Assembly: GCA_024642185.1 (NCBI GenBank)
Contig: JAHEBR010000103.1
Location: forward strand, 1 to 7,242
DNA from: Marivivens sp.
GTDB lineage: Bacteria > Pseudomonadota > Alphaproteobacteria > Rhodobacterales > Rhodobacteraceae
DNA: 7,242 nt
Reading direction: 5' to 3'
Within the stretch, counting starts at the first letter, position 1; each line of letters begins with the position of its first letter. This document shows, piece after piece, positions 1 through 6,325 of the stretch. Under the pieces are notes generated by a model. It searched no databases. It had not been told where the DNA came from and saw only the letters and a program-made list of their open reading frames with translations. The position numbers were made by a program, and so were the translations under genes.

Positions 1-392
1 TAGCCGCTGGCGCGGGTCGCCCCGGCCACGCCGCGCAGGCCGTGGGGCGGATAGCGGACGGCCTTCACAGCAGCCTCGGCTTCCTCGCGGGTCTGGACAT
101 AAGGGATCAGAAGCGTCTGGGGGCCGAAATCGAGGATGCGCTTGATCAGAACAATATCGTTGAAGGCGGGGCGCACGACCGGGCTCGTGTTCGGATAGGC
201 CGCCATCGCCTGTAGCGAACGGAGCACATCGGGAACGTCGGTCGGCGAATGTTCGGTGTCGATCACGATCCAGTCGAAACCCACGCCAGCCAAAGCCTCG
301 GGCACCGAGGGGCCGCCGATACTGTTCCACAGGCCGATCTGCTGGCGCCCTTCGGCGAGCGCGGCTTTGAAGCGGTTCTTGGGGAGGTCCAT
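1..392 (-). CDS. HpcH/HpaI family aldolase (C-terminal half outside the window)
   Basis: This is the N-terminal 130 codons of a class II (metal-dependent) 2-oxo-acid aldolase of the HpcH/HpaI family. The family cleaves 4-hydroxy-2-oxo acids to pyruvate (or a related oxo-acid) plus an aldehyde. What is seen: an IGLWNS stretch at residues 19-24, DWIVIDTEH at 40-48, VVRPAFND at 72-79, TLLIPYVQ near 93-100 and RYPPHGLRGV near 112-121. All of these line up with E. coli HpaI, whose catalytic His45 and Arg70 correspond to H48 and R74 here. The metal ligands lie further on and cannot be checked. The family is usually about 250-260 residues, so roughly half is present. The ATG follows the aroQ stop codon by 2 bases, with AGGA about 6 bases upstream inside the end of aroQ, so translation is probably coupled. 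The exact substrate (4-hydroxy-2-oxoheptanedioate, 2-keto-3-deoxy sugar acids and others are possible) cannot be told from this fragment. Confidence 0.9.
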   Translation of the reverse strand, partial: MDLPKNRFKAALAEGRQQIGLWNSIGGPSVPEALAGVGFDWIVIDTEHSPTDVPDVLRSLQAMAAYPNTSPVVRPAFNDIVLIKRILDFGPQTLLIPYVQTREEAEAAVKAVRYPPHGLRGVAGATRASG

Positions 393-394
393 GA

Positions 395-832
395 TTATCC
401 TACGAGTGTTTTCATGCGCCGCAGCGCAAGGAGATAGCCTTCGGTGCCAAGCCCGGCGATCACGCCTTCCGCCCGCAGCGAGACATAGGAATGGTGCCGG
501 AAGCTCTCGCGCTTGTGCACGTTGGAGATATGCACCTCGATCACCGGCCCCTCGAACGTATTGAGCGCGTCGAGAATGGCGACAGAGGTATGGGTATAGG
601 CGGCTGGGTTGATGATGATGCCCGCCGACGTCTCGCGGGCGGCATGGATCAGCTCGACGACACCACCCTCATAGTTCGACTGGTGGAACGTGGTCGCAAG
701 CCCAAGCTCGCCCGCCAGCGTCGCGCAGGCCTTCTCGACATCGGCGAGGGTCTCGCTGCCGTAGATCTCGGGCTGGCGCTTGCCGAGAAGGTTGAGGTTT
801 GGGCCGTTCAGGATCGAGATGGTCTTTGGCAT
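395..832 (-). CDS. aroQ: Type II 3-dehydroquinate dehydratase (AroQ)
   Basis: AroQ catalyses the reversible trans-dehydration of 3-dehydroquinate to 3-dehydroshikimate, step three of the shikimate pathway to aromatic amino acids. It is cytosolic and normally a dodecamer. The 145-residue length is typical. Motifs in order are NGPNLNLLG (9-17), SNYEG (52-56), NPAAYTHTS (75-83) and HISNVHKRESFRHHSYVS (101-118). The known active-site residues of the family are present, with the same numbering as the M. tuberculosis enzyme: R19, Y24 (catalytic base), N75, H81, H101 (catalytic acid) and R108. The start at 832 is preceded by GGAG at 8 bases' distance. An in-frame start at 883 would add 17 residues with no family similarity, so it is not used. 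znuB ends 82 bases upstream with no terminator visible in the gap, so read-through from the zur-znuCB operon or a separate weak promoter are both possible. Confidence 0.97.
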   Translation of the reverse strand: MPKTISILNGPNLNLLGKRQPEIYGSETLADVEKACATLAGELGLATTFHQSNYEGGVVELIHAARETSAGIIINPAAYTHTSVAILDALNTFEGPVIEVHISNVHKRESFRHHSYVSLRAEGVIAGLGTEGYLLALRRMKTLVG

Positions 833-914
833 TTCAGGCTCCGCTTCGTGCCTCTTGATTGCGGATGGCTGGCCGTGATGCAACTGATTTGGTTGGCCGG
901 TGGGAGCTTTGCCC

Positions 915-1712
915 CTATCCGAGGCGATGGCGCATCAGCCCGACCGCTGCCGAGGCGGCAAAGATGAGCGCGGCGGCGCAGACGATCGTCGGCCCTGCCG
1001 GAGTGTCGAACTGCCAGGCGGCTCCCAGCCCGCCGAGGGCGGAAAGCCCGCCGATGGCCGAGGCGATCAGAGCCATTCGCCCCGGGGTCTGTGCCAAGGG
1101 GCGGGCGGCGGCGGCGGGGATGATCAGCATCGCCGCGATCAGCAAAGCGCCAACCACCTTGATCGCCACTGCGACCACAATTGCCAAAGCCAGGGTCAGT
1201 ATAAGTTGTTCGCGCTCGGGCCGGATACCGCCCGCTTGCGCCAGATCGGGGCTCAGGGTGGCAATCAAAAGCGCAGACCATCGCCACATGAGAAGTCCGA
1301 TGACACCCGCACCTCCAAGCCAGACGAGCAGTACATCCATCCGGCTGACGGCCAGGATATCGCCGAAGAGATAGGCCATAAGGTCGACCCGCACGCCTTC
1401 GAGAAAAGACACCGCCACCAAACCCACCGCCAAAGCGGAATGAGCGAGCACCCCCAACACAGTGTCGATGCCAAGGCCACGCCCCGAGAGGGTCGATACA
1501 AGCGAGGCGACGAGGATCGAAATCACCAATACGCCCGCAAAGACCGAAACATTGAAGAAAAGCGCCAGCGCCACACCAAGGATCGCCGCGTGCGCGGTGG
1601 CATCTCCGAAATAGGCCATGCGTCGCCAGACGACAAAGCAGCCGAGAGGGCCAGCCGCAAGGCCAACCCCGAGGCCCGCAAGGGCGGCTCGAACGAGGAA
1701 ATCGTCAAGCAT
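915..1712 (-). CDS. znuB: Zinc ABC transporter membrane subunit ZnuB
   Basis: This is the integral-membrane permease of the ZnuABC high-affinity zinc importer (ABC-3 family). It forms a dimeric channel in the inner membrane, driven by ZnuC and loaded by periplasmic ZnuA. The 265-residue protein is strongly hydrophobic with about eight membrane segments, roughly at 8-28, 42-58, 59-75, 80-102, 122-152, 165-188, 205-225 and 238-256. The family signature RRMAYFGDATAHAAILG at 30-46 and the segment KVVGALLIAAMLIIPAA support the family assignment. Its adjacency to znuC, zur and znuA points to zinc rather than manganese. The start region reads GTGATG. The ATG at 1712 overlaps the znuC TGA by one base and has GAGG 7 bases upstream, which I prefer. 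A GTG at 1715 would add one residue and overlap znuC by 4 bases. Confidence 0.95.
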   Translation of the reverse strand: MLDDFLVRAALAGLGVGLAAGPLGCFVVWRRMAYFGDATAHAAILGVALALFFNVSVFAGVLVISILVASLVSTLSGRGLGIDTVLGVLAHSALAVGLVAVSFLEGVRVDLMAYLFGDILAVSRMDVLLVWLGGAGVIGLLMWRWSALLIATLSPDLAQAGGIRPEREQLILTLALAIVVAVAIKVVGALLIAAMLIIPAAAARPLAQTPGRMALIASAIGGLSALGGLGAAWQFDTPAGPTIVCAAALIFAASAAVGLMRHRLG

Positions 1713-2461
1713 CACTCGACCTCTTCATGGGTATGCGGGTGCGGGTGATCGTGATCGTGATTGTGGTGGTGATCGTGGCGGTAAAGGGCCAGCGCACCGC
1801 CGGTCCCGCTGCCGAAAAGGGCGCGGTATTCGGGGGCCGAAGCCACCACATCGGGCGCGCCATGGCAGCAGACATGGCCGTTGAGGCAAACGACCCGGTC
1901 CGAGGCGCTCATCACGACGTGGAGTTCATGGCTCACCAGCAGAACCGCACAACCCATATCGCGACGGATAGCTTCAATCTGACGATAGAAGGCGGCCGAG
2001 CCAGGCTGGTCTAGGCCCTGGGTCGCCTCGTCGAGGATCAGGAGGTCGGGGTCGCTCAGGGTCGCACGAGCCAGAAGAACGCGCTGGAACTGCCCTCCCG
2101 AGAGGCTTGTCATCTGCCGCTTCCCGAGGTTCGGGACACCAGCCCGTTCAAGCGCGGTCTGGCTTTGCGCCCTAGTCACCCGATTGGGCAACGAAAGAAA
2201 TCGCTCGACCGTAATCGGAAGGGTCGGCTCGATATGGAGCTTTTGCGGCACATAGCCGATCCTGAGCCCTGCCATCCGTTCGACCATGCCATCCGAGGGT
2301 TTGATCGCGCCGATCAAGGCACGCAGAAGGGTCGTCTTGCCCGAGCCGTTCGGCCCCACGATCGTCACGATCTCGCCGCGGTCGATATGGAAATCCACAT
2401 CGTGCAAGGCCACATGGCCGGGGTGGCGCACGGCCAGACCCTTGGTGGTGATGAGCCTCAT
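1712..2461 (-). CDS. znuC: Zinc ABC transporter ATP-binding subunit ZnuC
   Basis: This is the cytoplasmic ATPase that powers zinc import through ZnuB. All ABC motifs are intact in the 249-residue protein: Walker A GPNGSGKTT (36-44), Q-loop Q73 in GYVPQK, signature LSGGQ (120-124), Walker B LLILDE (140-145), D-loop near D151 and the switch histidine H178 in VSHEL. The last 21 residues (229-249) form a tail with ten histidines alternating with Asp, Asn and Pro. This tail is a likely cytosolic zinc-binding or zinc-sensing element, also seen in some other ZnuC proteins. The ATG at 2461 overlaps the zur stop codon (ATGA), so the two genes are translationally coupled. An in-frame start at 2482 would add seven residues and lie inside the zur coding region; the MRLI start fits the family better. 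The alternative, a manganese-system ATPase, is unlikely next to zur. Confidence 0.96.
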   Translation of the reverse strand: MRLITTKGLAVRHPGHVALHDVDFHIDRGEIVTIVGPNGSGKTTLLRALIGAIKPSDGMVERMAGLRIGYVPQKLHIEPTLPITVERFLSLPNRVTRAQSQTALERAGVPNLGKRQMTSLSGGQFQRVLLARATLSDPDLLILDEATQGLDQPGSAAFYRQIEAIRRDMGCAVLLVSHELHVVMSASDRVVCLNGHVCCHGAPDVVASAPEYRALFGSGTGGALALYRHDHHHNHDHDHPHPHTHEEVE

Positions 2462-2940
2462 CCCTCGACCCCCTGCGCACACCGCGGACAGAGGCCGCGC
2501 GCTTCAACGACCGCATTCTCGATCACAAAGCCTGCGGTCGATGCGGCCCTTCCAAGTGTGCCGCGCTTTGGGTCCGAAGCGGCCTCGGACACCGCTTCGC
2601 ACGAGCGGCAGATCAGGAAAGCGGGCGCATGGCTCTCACCGGGCTGGCTACAGGCGACAAAGGCGTTCAGGCCCTCGATCCGGTGGGCAAAGCCGTTTCG
2701 GACAAGGAAATCGAGCGCGCGATAGACGACCGGCGGCTGCGACCCGAGGCCTTCTGCGCTGAGTTTGTCGAGGATGTCGTAGGCGCCCATCGCCCGATGC
2801 TGGGCCAGCAGGATTTCCAGAACGCGCCGGCGCACCGGTGTCAGCTTGAGCCCCTTGTCTTCGCAGCGTGCGTCTACAACGGCGAGGTTTTCCGCAATGC
2901 AGGCCGAATGGTCGTGGCTATGGAATCCTGTCGTGGTCAT
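2458..2940 (-). CDS. zur: Zinc-responsive Fur-family repressor Zur
   Basis: This is a 160-residue Fur-superfamily regulator that, loaded with zinc, binds operator palindromes and represses zinc-uptake genes. The winged-helix DNA-binding domain (about 25-90) contains LTPVRRRVLEILL (33-45) and PPVVYRALDFLVRNG (69-83). The structural zinc site is the pair CRSC (111-114) and CPRC (151-154). H86, C97, H104 and E119 fall where E. coli Zur has its regulatory zinc ligands (H77, C88, H96, E111), with H86 to C97 at identical spacing. This argues for Zur rather than Fur or Mur. The N-terminus carries an extra cluster, H7, H9, H11 and C14. GGAGG stands 4 bases before the ATG. It is the first gene of zur-znuC-znuB and is divergent from znuA. 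The operator in the shared gap implies autoregulation. Confidence 0.95.
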   Translation of the reverse strand: MTTTGFHSHDHSACIAENLAVVDARCEDKGLKLTPVRRRVLEILLAQHRAMGAYDILDKLSAEGLGSQPPVVYRALDFLVRNGFAHRIEGLNAFVACSQPGESHAPAFLICRSCEAVSEAASDPKRGTLGRAASTAGFVIENAVVEARGLCPRCAQGVEG

Positions 2941-2958
2941 GGGGCCTCCGCTGTGGGG

Positions 2959-2987
2959 TTGATATGTTATAACATTTCATCTAGCAA
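2959..2987 (+). promoter_or_regulatory. Candidate znuA promoter
   Basis: TTGATA at 2959-2964 (five of six matches to the -35 consensus) and TAGCAA at 2982-2987 (a weak -10) are 17 bases apart. Transcription would begin near 2994, giving a leader of about 23 bases with GAGG at 3008-3011, 5 bases before the znuA ATG. The Zur palindrome fills the -35 and spacer, which fits repression by blocking polymerase. Confidence 0.55.
2959..2987 (-). promoter_or_regulatory. Candidate zur-znuCB promoter
   Basis: Read on the minus strand, the same interval gives TTGCTA (-35, 2987-2982) and TATCAA (-10, 2964-2959) with a 17-base spacer. Transcription would begin near 2952, leaving a leader of only about 12 bases that still contains the GGAGG ribosome site at 2949-2945. 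The Zur palindrome lies over the spacer and -10. Confidence 0.55.
2960..2979. promoter_or_regulatory. Zur operator (zur box)
   Basis: The 20 bases from 2960 to 2979 form an inverted repeat in which nine of ten base pairs match. Its core ATGTTATAACAT (2964-2975) is a perfect palindrome, and only the 2963/2976 pair mismatches. An AT-rich palindrome with TGTTATAACA in its centre resembles known proteobacterial Zur sites. It is the only such palindrome I found in the zur-znuA gap, and it is located so that one bound dimer or pair of dimers would cover both divergent promoters. Binding by this Zur is inferred. Confidence 0.88.
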
Positions 2988-3016
2988 GCCGCGAATTCGA
3001 TAGTAGTGAGGCCCTG

Positions 3017-3922
3017 ATGATCCGATTCCTGCTTTCCGGTGCATTTGCTTTTGTTGCCGGAACGAGCGCCGCTGAGGCGCCACGTGTTGTGACTGATATC
3101 GCCCCTGTCCAATCTCTTGTCGCGCGGGTGATGGAGGGGGTCGACACTCCCGCTGTCCTTTTGCCGCCCGGAGCTTCTCCGCATGATCACTCGCTTCGCC
3201 CTTCCGAGGCGCAGAGCTTGTCTGATGCGGACATGGTGATCTGGGTTGGCCCGGAACTGACCGGCTGGCTTGGAGATCCCATCAAGTCTCTCGCGCCTGA
3301 TGCCGCGCAGTTGGTTCTTTCCAAGGCGACAGGTGTTTCGGTCTTGATGCTGCGCCAAGGCGGGGCTTTTGGCGAGCATGACGAAGACGATCACGACGAT
3401 CATGGAGATGACGCGCCGGTTGATCCGCATATGTGGCTCGATCCGCAAAATGCCATGGTCTGGCTCGGTTCGATCGCTCAGGCCCTTGCCACCCTTGATC
3501 CCGAAAATGCCACAACCTATGCCACCAATGCGGCGGAAGGTGCCGCAGAGATTTCCGCGAAGGCAAGCAGCATCGGAGCGCTCGTGGGTGCTGTGCCGCG
3601 CTCCTATCTCGCGTATCACGATGCCTTTGGCTATGCCGAAGGCTGGCTTGGATTGACCGGAATTGGCGCGATCCAGTCAGGTCATGCTGTTGAGCTGGGC
3701 CCCGCTCGGCTCGCCGAGCTTCGGGGCGAAATCGCGGAAAAGGGTGTGAGCTGCGTCCTGACCGAGCCTCAGTATAACTCTGGCCTGCTGGAGGCAGTGA
3801 TCGACGCTGACAACAGACGTTTGGTCATGATCGATCCCCTCGGTGGCGGGTTCGAGGCGGGCCCATCCCTTTATCTCGCGATTCTCGATCAATTCGCCGA
3901 GATCGCCAAAGTCTGCGATTGA
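3017..3922 (+). CDS. znuA: Periplasmic zinc-binding protein ZnuA
   Basis: This is the solute-binding component of the ZnuABC importer (cluster A-I / TroA-like family); it captures Zn2+ in the periplasm and delivers it to ZnuB. The 301-residue precursor begins with a secretion signal (MIRFLLSGAFAFVAGTSA, cleavage probably around 19-21). There is no lipobox cysteine, so it should be soluble. Zinc ligands typical of the family are visible: H56 in GASPHDH, H139 in DPHMWLDP and H202 in AYHDAFGY, with D273 in IDPLG as a possible fourth. C246 and C300 match the disulfide pair conserved in ZnuA proteins. Between the first two ligands lies a short acidic, His-containing loop (121-133, H122, H127, H130), the hallmark that separates zinc from manganese binders, though shorter than in many ZnuA proteins. 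The ATG at 3017 has GAGG 5 bases upstream. The gene is divergent from zur and probably controlled by the shared operator. Confidence 0.96.
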   Translation: MIRFLLSGAFAFVAGTSAAEAPRVVTDIAPVQSLVARVMEGVDTPAVLLPPGASPHDHSLRPSEAQSLSDADMVIWVGPELTGWLGDPIKSLAPDAAQLVLSKATGVSVLMLRQGGAFGEHDEDDHDDHGDDAPVDPHMWLDPQNAMVWLGSIAQALATLDPENATTYATNAAEGAAEISAKASSIGALVGAVPRSYLAYHDAFGYAEGWLGLTGIGAIQSGHAVELGPARLAELRGEIAEKGVSCVLTEPQYNSGLLEAVIDADNRRLVMIDPLGGGFEAGPSLYLAILDQFAEIAKVCD

Positions 3923-3950
3923 GCACCTTCGCCACTTAGCGAGACAATAG

Positions 3951-3980
3951 AAGAGGGCGCAGATACCTGCGCCCTCTTTT
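3951..3980 (+). terminator. Rho-independent terminator between znuA and katG
   Basis: A perfect 12-base-pair stem (3951-3962 with 3967-3978; core GAGGGCGCAG / CTGCGCCCTC) encloses the 4-base loop ATAC and runs into TTTT at 3977-3980. It begins 28 bases after the znuA stop codon and 22 bases before the end of katG. For znuA it is a textbook terminator. Transcripts of katG coming the other way form the same hairpin but have a poorer U-tract (CTTCTATTG), so it may act less efficiently for them. Confidence 0.92.
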
Positions 3981-4000
3981 CGGTTTCAGATCTGGCCCGA

Positions 4001-6178
4001 TCAGAGATCGAAGCGGTCGGCGTTCATCACCTTGGTCCAGGCCGCCACGAAATCGCGGACGAACTTGCCGCCGGCATCACTCTGGCCATAGACCTCGGCC
4101 AGCGCCCGCAGCTGCGAGTTCGAGCCGAACACCAGATCGGCGCGGGTCGCGGTGCGGACGACCTTGCCGCTCTTGCGGTCGCGGCCGTCGAAGGTGCCGT
4201 CGCCCTTGTCCGACCAAGCCACCGACATATCGAGGAGGTTGACGAAGAAATCGTTCGTCAGCGTCCCGACCTTGTCGGTGAAGACACCATGCGCGGTGCC
4301 GCCGTGGTTGGTGCCGAGCACCCGCATACCGCCGACAAGAACAGTCATCTCTGGGGCGGTGAGGCCCAGAAGCTGTGCCTTGTCGAGAAGGAGCTCTTCG
4401 GTCGAGATGGTGAACTCGGTCTTCTGGAAGTTGCGGAAGCCGTCGGCCTGCGGCTCGAGAACCGCGAAACCCTCGGCATCGGTCTGCTCTTGGGTGGCAT
4501 CGCCGCGGCCGGTGGTGACCGGAACAGTGATGTCGTGGCCGGCGGCCTTGGCGGCCTTTTCGATCGCGGCGGCGCCGGCGATCACGATGGTGTCGGCCAT
4601 CGAGGCGTTGGAGCCCTTGCGGACGCCTTCGAGGGCAGCCAGCACTTTCGCCAGCTTCTCGGGCTCGTTGGCCTGCCAGCTTGCCTGCGGCTCAAGCCGG
4701 ATGCGCGCGCCATTGGCGCCGCCCCGGTGATCCGAACCGCGATAGGTCGAGGCAGAGGCCCAGGCGGTGCGGACGAGATCGCCGACCGACAGACCCGACG
4801 CCAGAACCTTGGCCTTGAGATCGGCCACGTCCTTGTCCGAGAGCGCCTTGCCCGCGGGAACCGGATCCTGCCAGATCAGGTCTTCGGCAGGCACATCGGC
4901 GCCGAGATAGCGGGCCTTGGGGCCCATGTCGCGGTGGGTGAGCTTGAACCATGCACGGGCAAAGGCATCGGCGAAGGCGGCAGGATCCTTGTGGAAGCGA
5001 CGCGAGATCGGGCCATAGATCGGGTCCATGCGCATCGCCATGTCGGCGGTGGTCATCATGGTCGAGACCTTCTTCTTCGGGTTATGTGCGGCAGGGGCCA
5101 TGTCGTTTTCGGCCACGCCGACCGGCTGCCAGATCCAAGCGCCGGTGGGCGATTTGGTCAGGTTCCAGTCATAGCCGAAGAGCAGATCGAAATAGCCCAT
5201 GTCCCACTGGGTCGGGTTCGCCGTCCAGGCGCCCTCAAAGCCCGAGGTCGTGGTGTCATCGCCCTTGCCGGAGCCGTGGGCGTTCTTCCAGCCAAAGCCC
5301 ATCTCTTCGATCGGAGCGCCTTCGGGTTCGGGGCCGACATCGCCCTCGGGGCCAGCGCCGTGGCCCTTGCCGAAGGTGTGGCCGCCAGCGACGAGCGCCA
5401 CGGTCTCTTCGTCGTTCATGCCCATGCGGCCAAAGGTCTCGCGCACGTCGCGGCCCGAGGCGAGGATATCCGGGTTGCCATCGGGGCCGGCCGGATTCAC
5501 ATAGATGAGGCCCATCTGCACGGCGGCAAGCGGGTTGTCCAGCTCGCGCACGCCCTTGTAGCGGCTCTTGGGCTTGTCGGAGGTGGCGAGCCACTCTTCC
5601 TCGGCGCCCCAGAACACATCCTCTTCCGGCTCCCAGACATCGGCGCGTCCACCGCCAAAGCCGAAGATCGGCCCGCCCATCGATTCAATCGCCACGTTGC
5701 CGGCGAGGATCATCAGGTCGGCCCAGCTGATCTGGTTGCCATACTTCTGCTTGATCGGCCACAGCAGGCGGCGGGCCTTGTCGAGGTTGCCGTTGTCCGG
5801 CCACGAGTTGAGCGGAGCAAACCGCTGCTGGCCCGCGCCCGCGCCGCCACGGCCATCGCCGGTGCGATAGGTGCCGGCCGAGTGCCAGGCCATGCGGATG
5901 AAGAGACCGCCATAGTGACCATAGTCGGCCGGCCACCAGTCTTGGCTCTGGGTCATCAGGGCGGTGAGATCTTTCTTGATGGCCGGCAGGTCAAGCTTCT
6001 TGAATTCGTCGCCGTAGTTGAAGCCTTCGTCCATCGGATCGGCCTTGGCCGAGTTCTGCGCCAGAAGCCGCAGGTTAAGCTGGTTGGGCCACCAGTCGCT
6101 GTTCGAGCGCATGCTTACGCTCGTCGTTCCGTGCATCACCGGGCATTTGCCGGCGCCTTTCGCGTCGTTTCCGTCCAT
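4001..6178 (-). CDS. katG: Bifunctional catalase-peroxidase KatG
   Basis: This haem enzyme destroys H2O2 by catalase and peroxidase reactions. It is cytosolic with no signal peptide. The 725-residue length and two-domain layout (active N-terminal haem domain to about 420, haem-less C-terminal copy after it) are typical. Distal R95, W98 and H99 lie in RMAWHSAGTYR. W98, Y226 (IYVNP) and M252 (GRMGMND) would form the Met-Tyr-Trp crosslink needed for catalase activity. H267 in GGHTFGK is the proximal haem ligand. R417 in HRDMGP is the probable mobile arginine. The start at 6178 has a perfect AGGAGG (6191-6186) 7 bases upstream. An in-frame ATG at 6262 would add 28 unrelated residues and would lie upstream of that ribosome site. 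A loop around 187-212 is about six residues longer than in the M. tuberculosis protein. It is divergent from oxyR, its expected activator, and ends facing znuA across a shared terminator. Confidence 0.98.
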   Translation of the reverse strand: MDGNDAKGAGKCPVMHGTTSVSMRSNSDWWPNQLNLRLLAQNSAKADPMDEGFNYGDEFKKLDLPAIKKDLTALMTQSQDWWPADYGHYGGLFIRMAWHSAGTYRTGDGRGGAGAGQQRFAPLNSWPDNGNLDKARRLLWPIKQKYGNQISWADLMILAGNVAIESMGGPIFGFGGGRADVWEPEEDVFWGAEEEWLATSDKPKSRYKGVRELDNPLAAVQMGLIYVNPAGPDGNPDILASGRDVRETFGRMGMNDEETVALVAGGHTFGKGHGAGPEGDVGPEPEGAPIEEMGFGWKNAHGSGKGDDTTTSGFEGAWTANPTQWDMGYFDLLFGYDWNLTKSPTGAWIWQPVGVAENDMAPAAHNPKKKVSTMMTTADMAMRMDPIYGPISRRFHKDPAAFADAFARAWFKLTHRDMGPKARYLGADVPAEDLIWQDPVPAGKALSDKDVADLKAKVLASGLSVGDLVRTAWASASTYRGSDHRGGANGARIRLEPQASWQANEPEKLAKVLAALEGVRKGSNASMADTIVIAGAAAIEKAAKAAGHDITVPVTTGRGDATQEQTDAEGFAVLEPQADGFRNFQKTEFTISTEELLLDKAQLLGLTAPEMTVLVGGMRVLGTNHGGTAHGVFTDKVGTLTNDFFVNLLDMSVAWSDKGDGTFDGRDRKSGKVVRTATRADLVFGSNSQLRALAEVYGQSDAGGKFVRDFVAAWTKVMNADRFDL

Positions 6179-6185
6179 CGCAGAA

Positions 6186-6191
6186 CCTCCT
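6186..6191 (-). promoter_or_regulatory. Strong ribosome binding site of katG
   Basis: The minus strand reads AGGAGG here, complementary to the 16S rRNA tail, with a 7-base spacer to the ATG at 6178. It decides the start of katG in favour of the shorter protein and suggests high translation. Confidence 0.85.
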
Positions 6192-6261
6192 GATTGAATT
6201 CGCATGACAACTCGGGCCAGCGCCGCGCCATTTGGCGGGCAGAGACCCTTCGTTGAGGCCA

Positions 6262-6290
6262 AGCCTAGCAGAGTCGGTCGATTAGGAAAA
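6262..6290 (-). promoter_or_regulatory. Candidate katG promoter
   Basis: On the minus strand TTTTCC (6290-6285) and TAGGCT (6267-6262) are separated by 17 bases. The -35 match is poor, as is common at activator-dependent promoters. Transcription would begin near 6255, leaving a leader of about 77 bases. The AT-rich stretch at 6301-6325 would then be centred roughly 45-70 bases upstream of the start, where an LTTR activator such as OxyR usually binds. This is a pattern match only. Confidence 0.35.
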
Positions 6291-6300
6291 ATTGCATTTG

Positions 6301-6325
6301 CTGATAGGATTGATAACTATAGATT
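6301..6325. promoter_or_regulatory. Possible OxyR-binding region
   Basis: Immediately before oxyR lies an AT-rich stretch with ATAG at 6304-6307, CTAT at 6317-6320 and the overlapping palindrome CTATAG at 6317-6322. ATAG and CTAT are the half-site elements of the E. coli OxyR consensus, but that consensus spaces them by 7 bases and here the gap is 9. The location is right for activating katG and repressing oxyR. The spacing makes the assignment tentative. Confidence 0.4.

Noticed and set aside
833..883. Longer AroQ starting at 883
   Set aside because: The added 17 residues are outside the family, and the start at 832 has its own ribosome site and gives active-site numbering identical to the M. 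tuberculosis enzyme.
900..1748. 282-codon plus-strand open frame opposite znuB
   Set aside because: Its composition is hydrophilic and low-complexity (His, Arg, Gln, Asp), it matches no family I know, and it lies over a convincing ZnuB. It is a shadow frame.
2981..3619. 212-codon minus-strand open frame opposite znuA
   Set aside because: It is antisense to a ZnuA with signal peptide and zinc ligands, overlaps the Zur promoter region, and has no recognisable domain.
4289..6193. 634-codon plus-strand open frame opposite katG
   Set aside because: It is entirely antisense to a complete, motif-verified katG. Its translation is rich in Gly, Ala, Arg and Val with no recognisable domain, as expected of a mirror frame in high-GC DNA.
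6226..6237. CGCCA/TGGCG hairpin in the katG leader
   Set aside because: The stem is only 5 base pairs with a 2-base loop and has no T-tract, so it is probably chance in GC-rich sequence and not an attenuator.
6179..6262. Longer katG protein starting at 6262
   Set aside because: It would place the perfect AGGAGG site inside the coding region, and the extra 28 residues do not resemble KatG N-termini.
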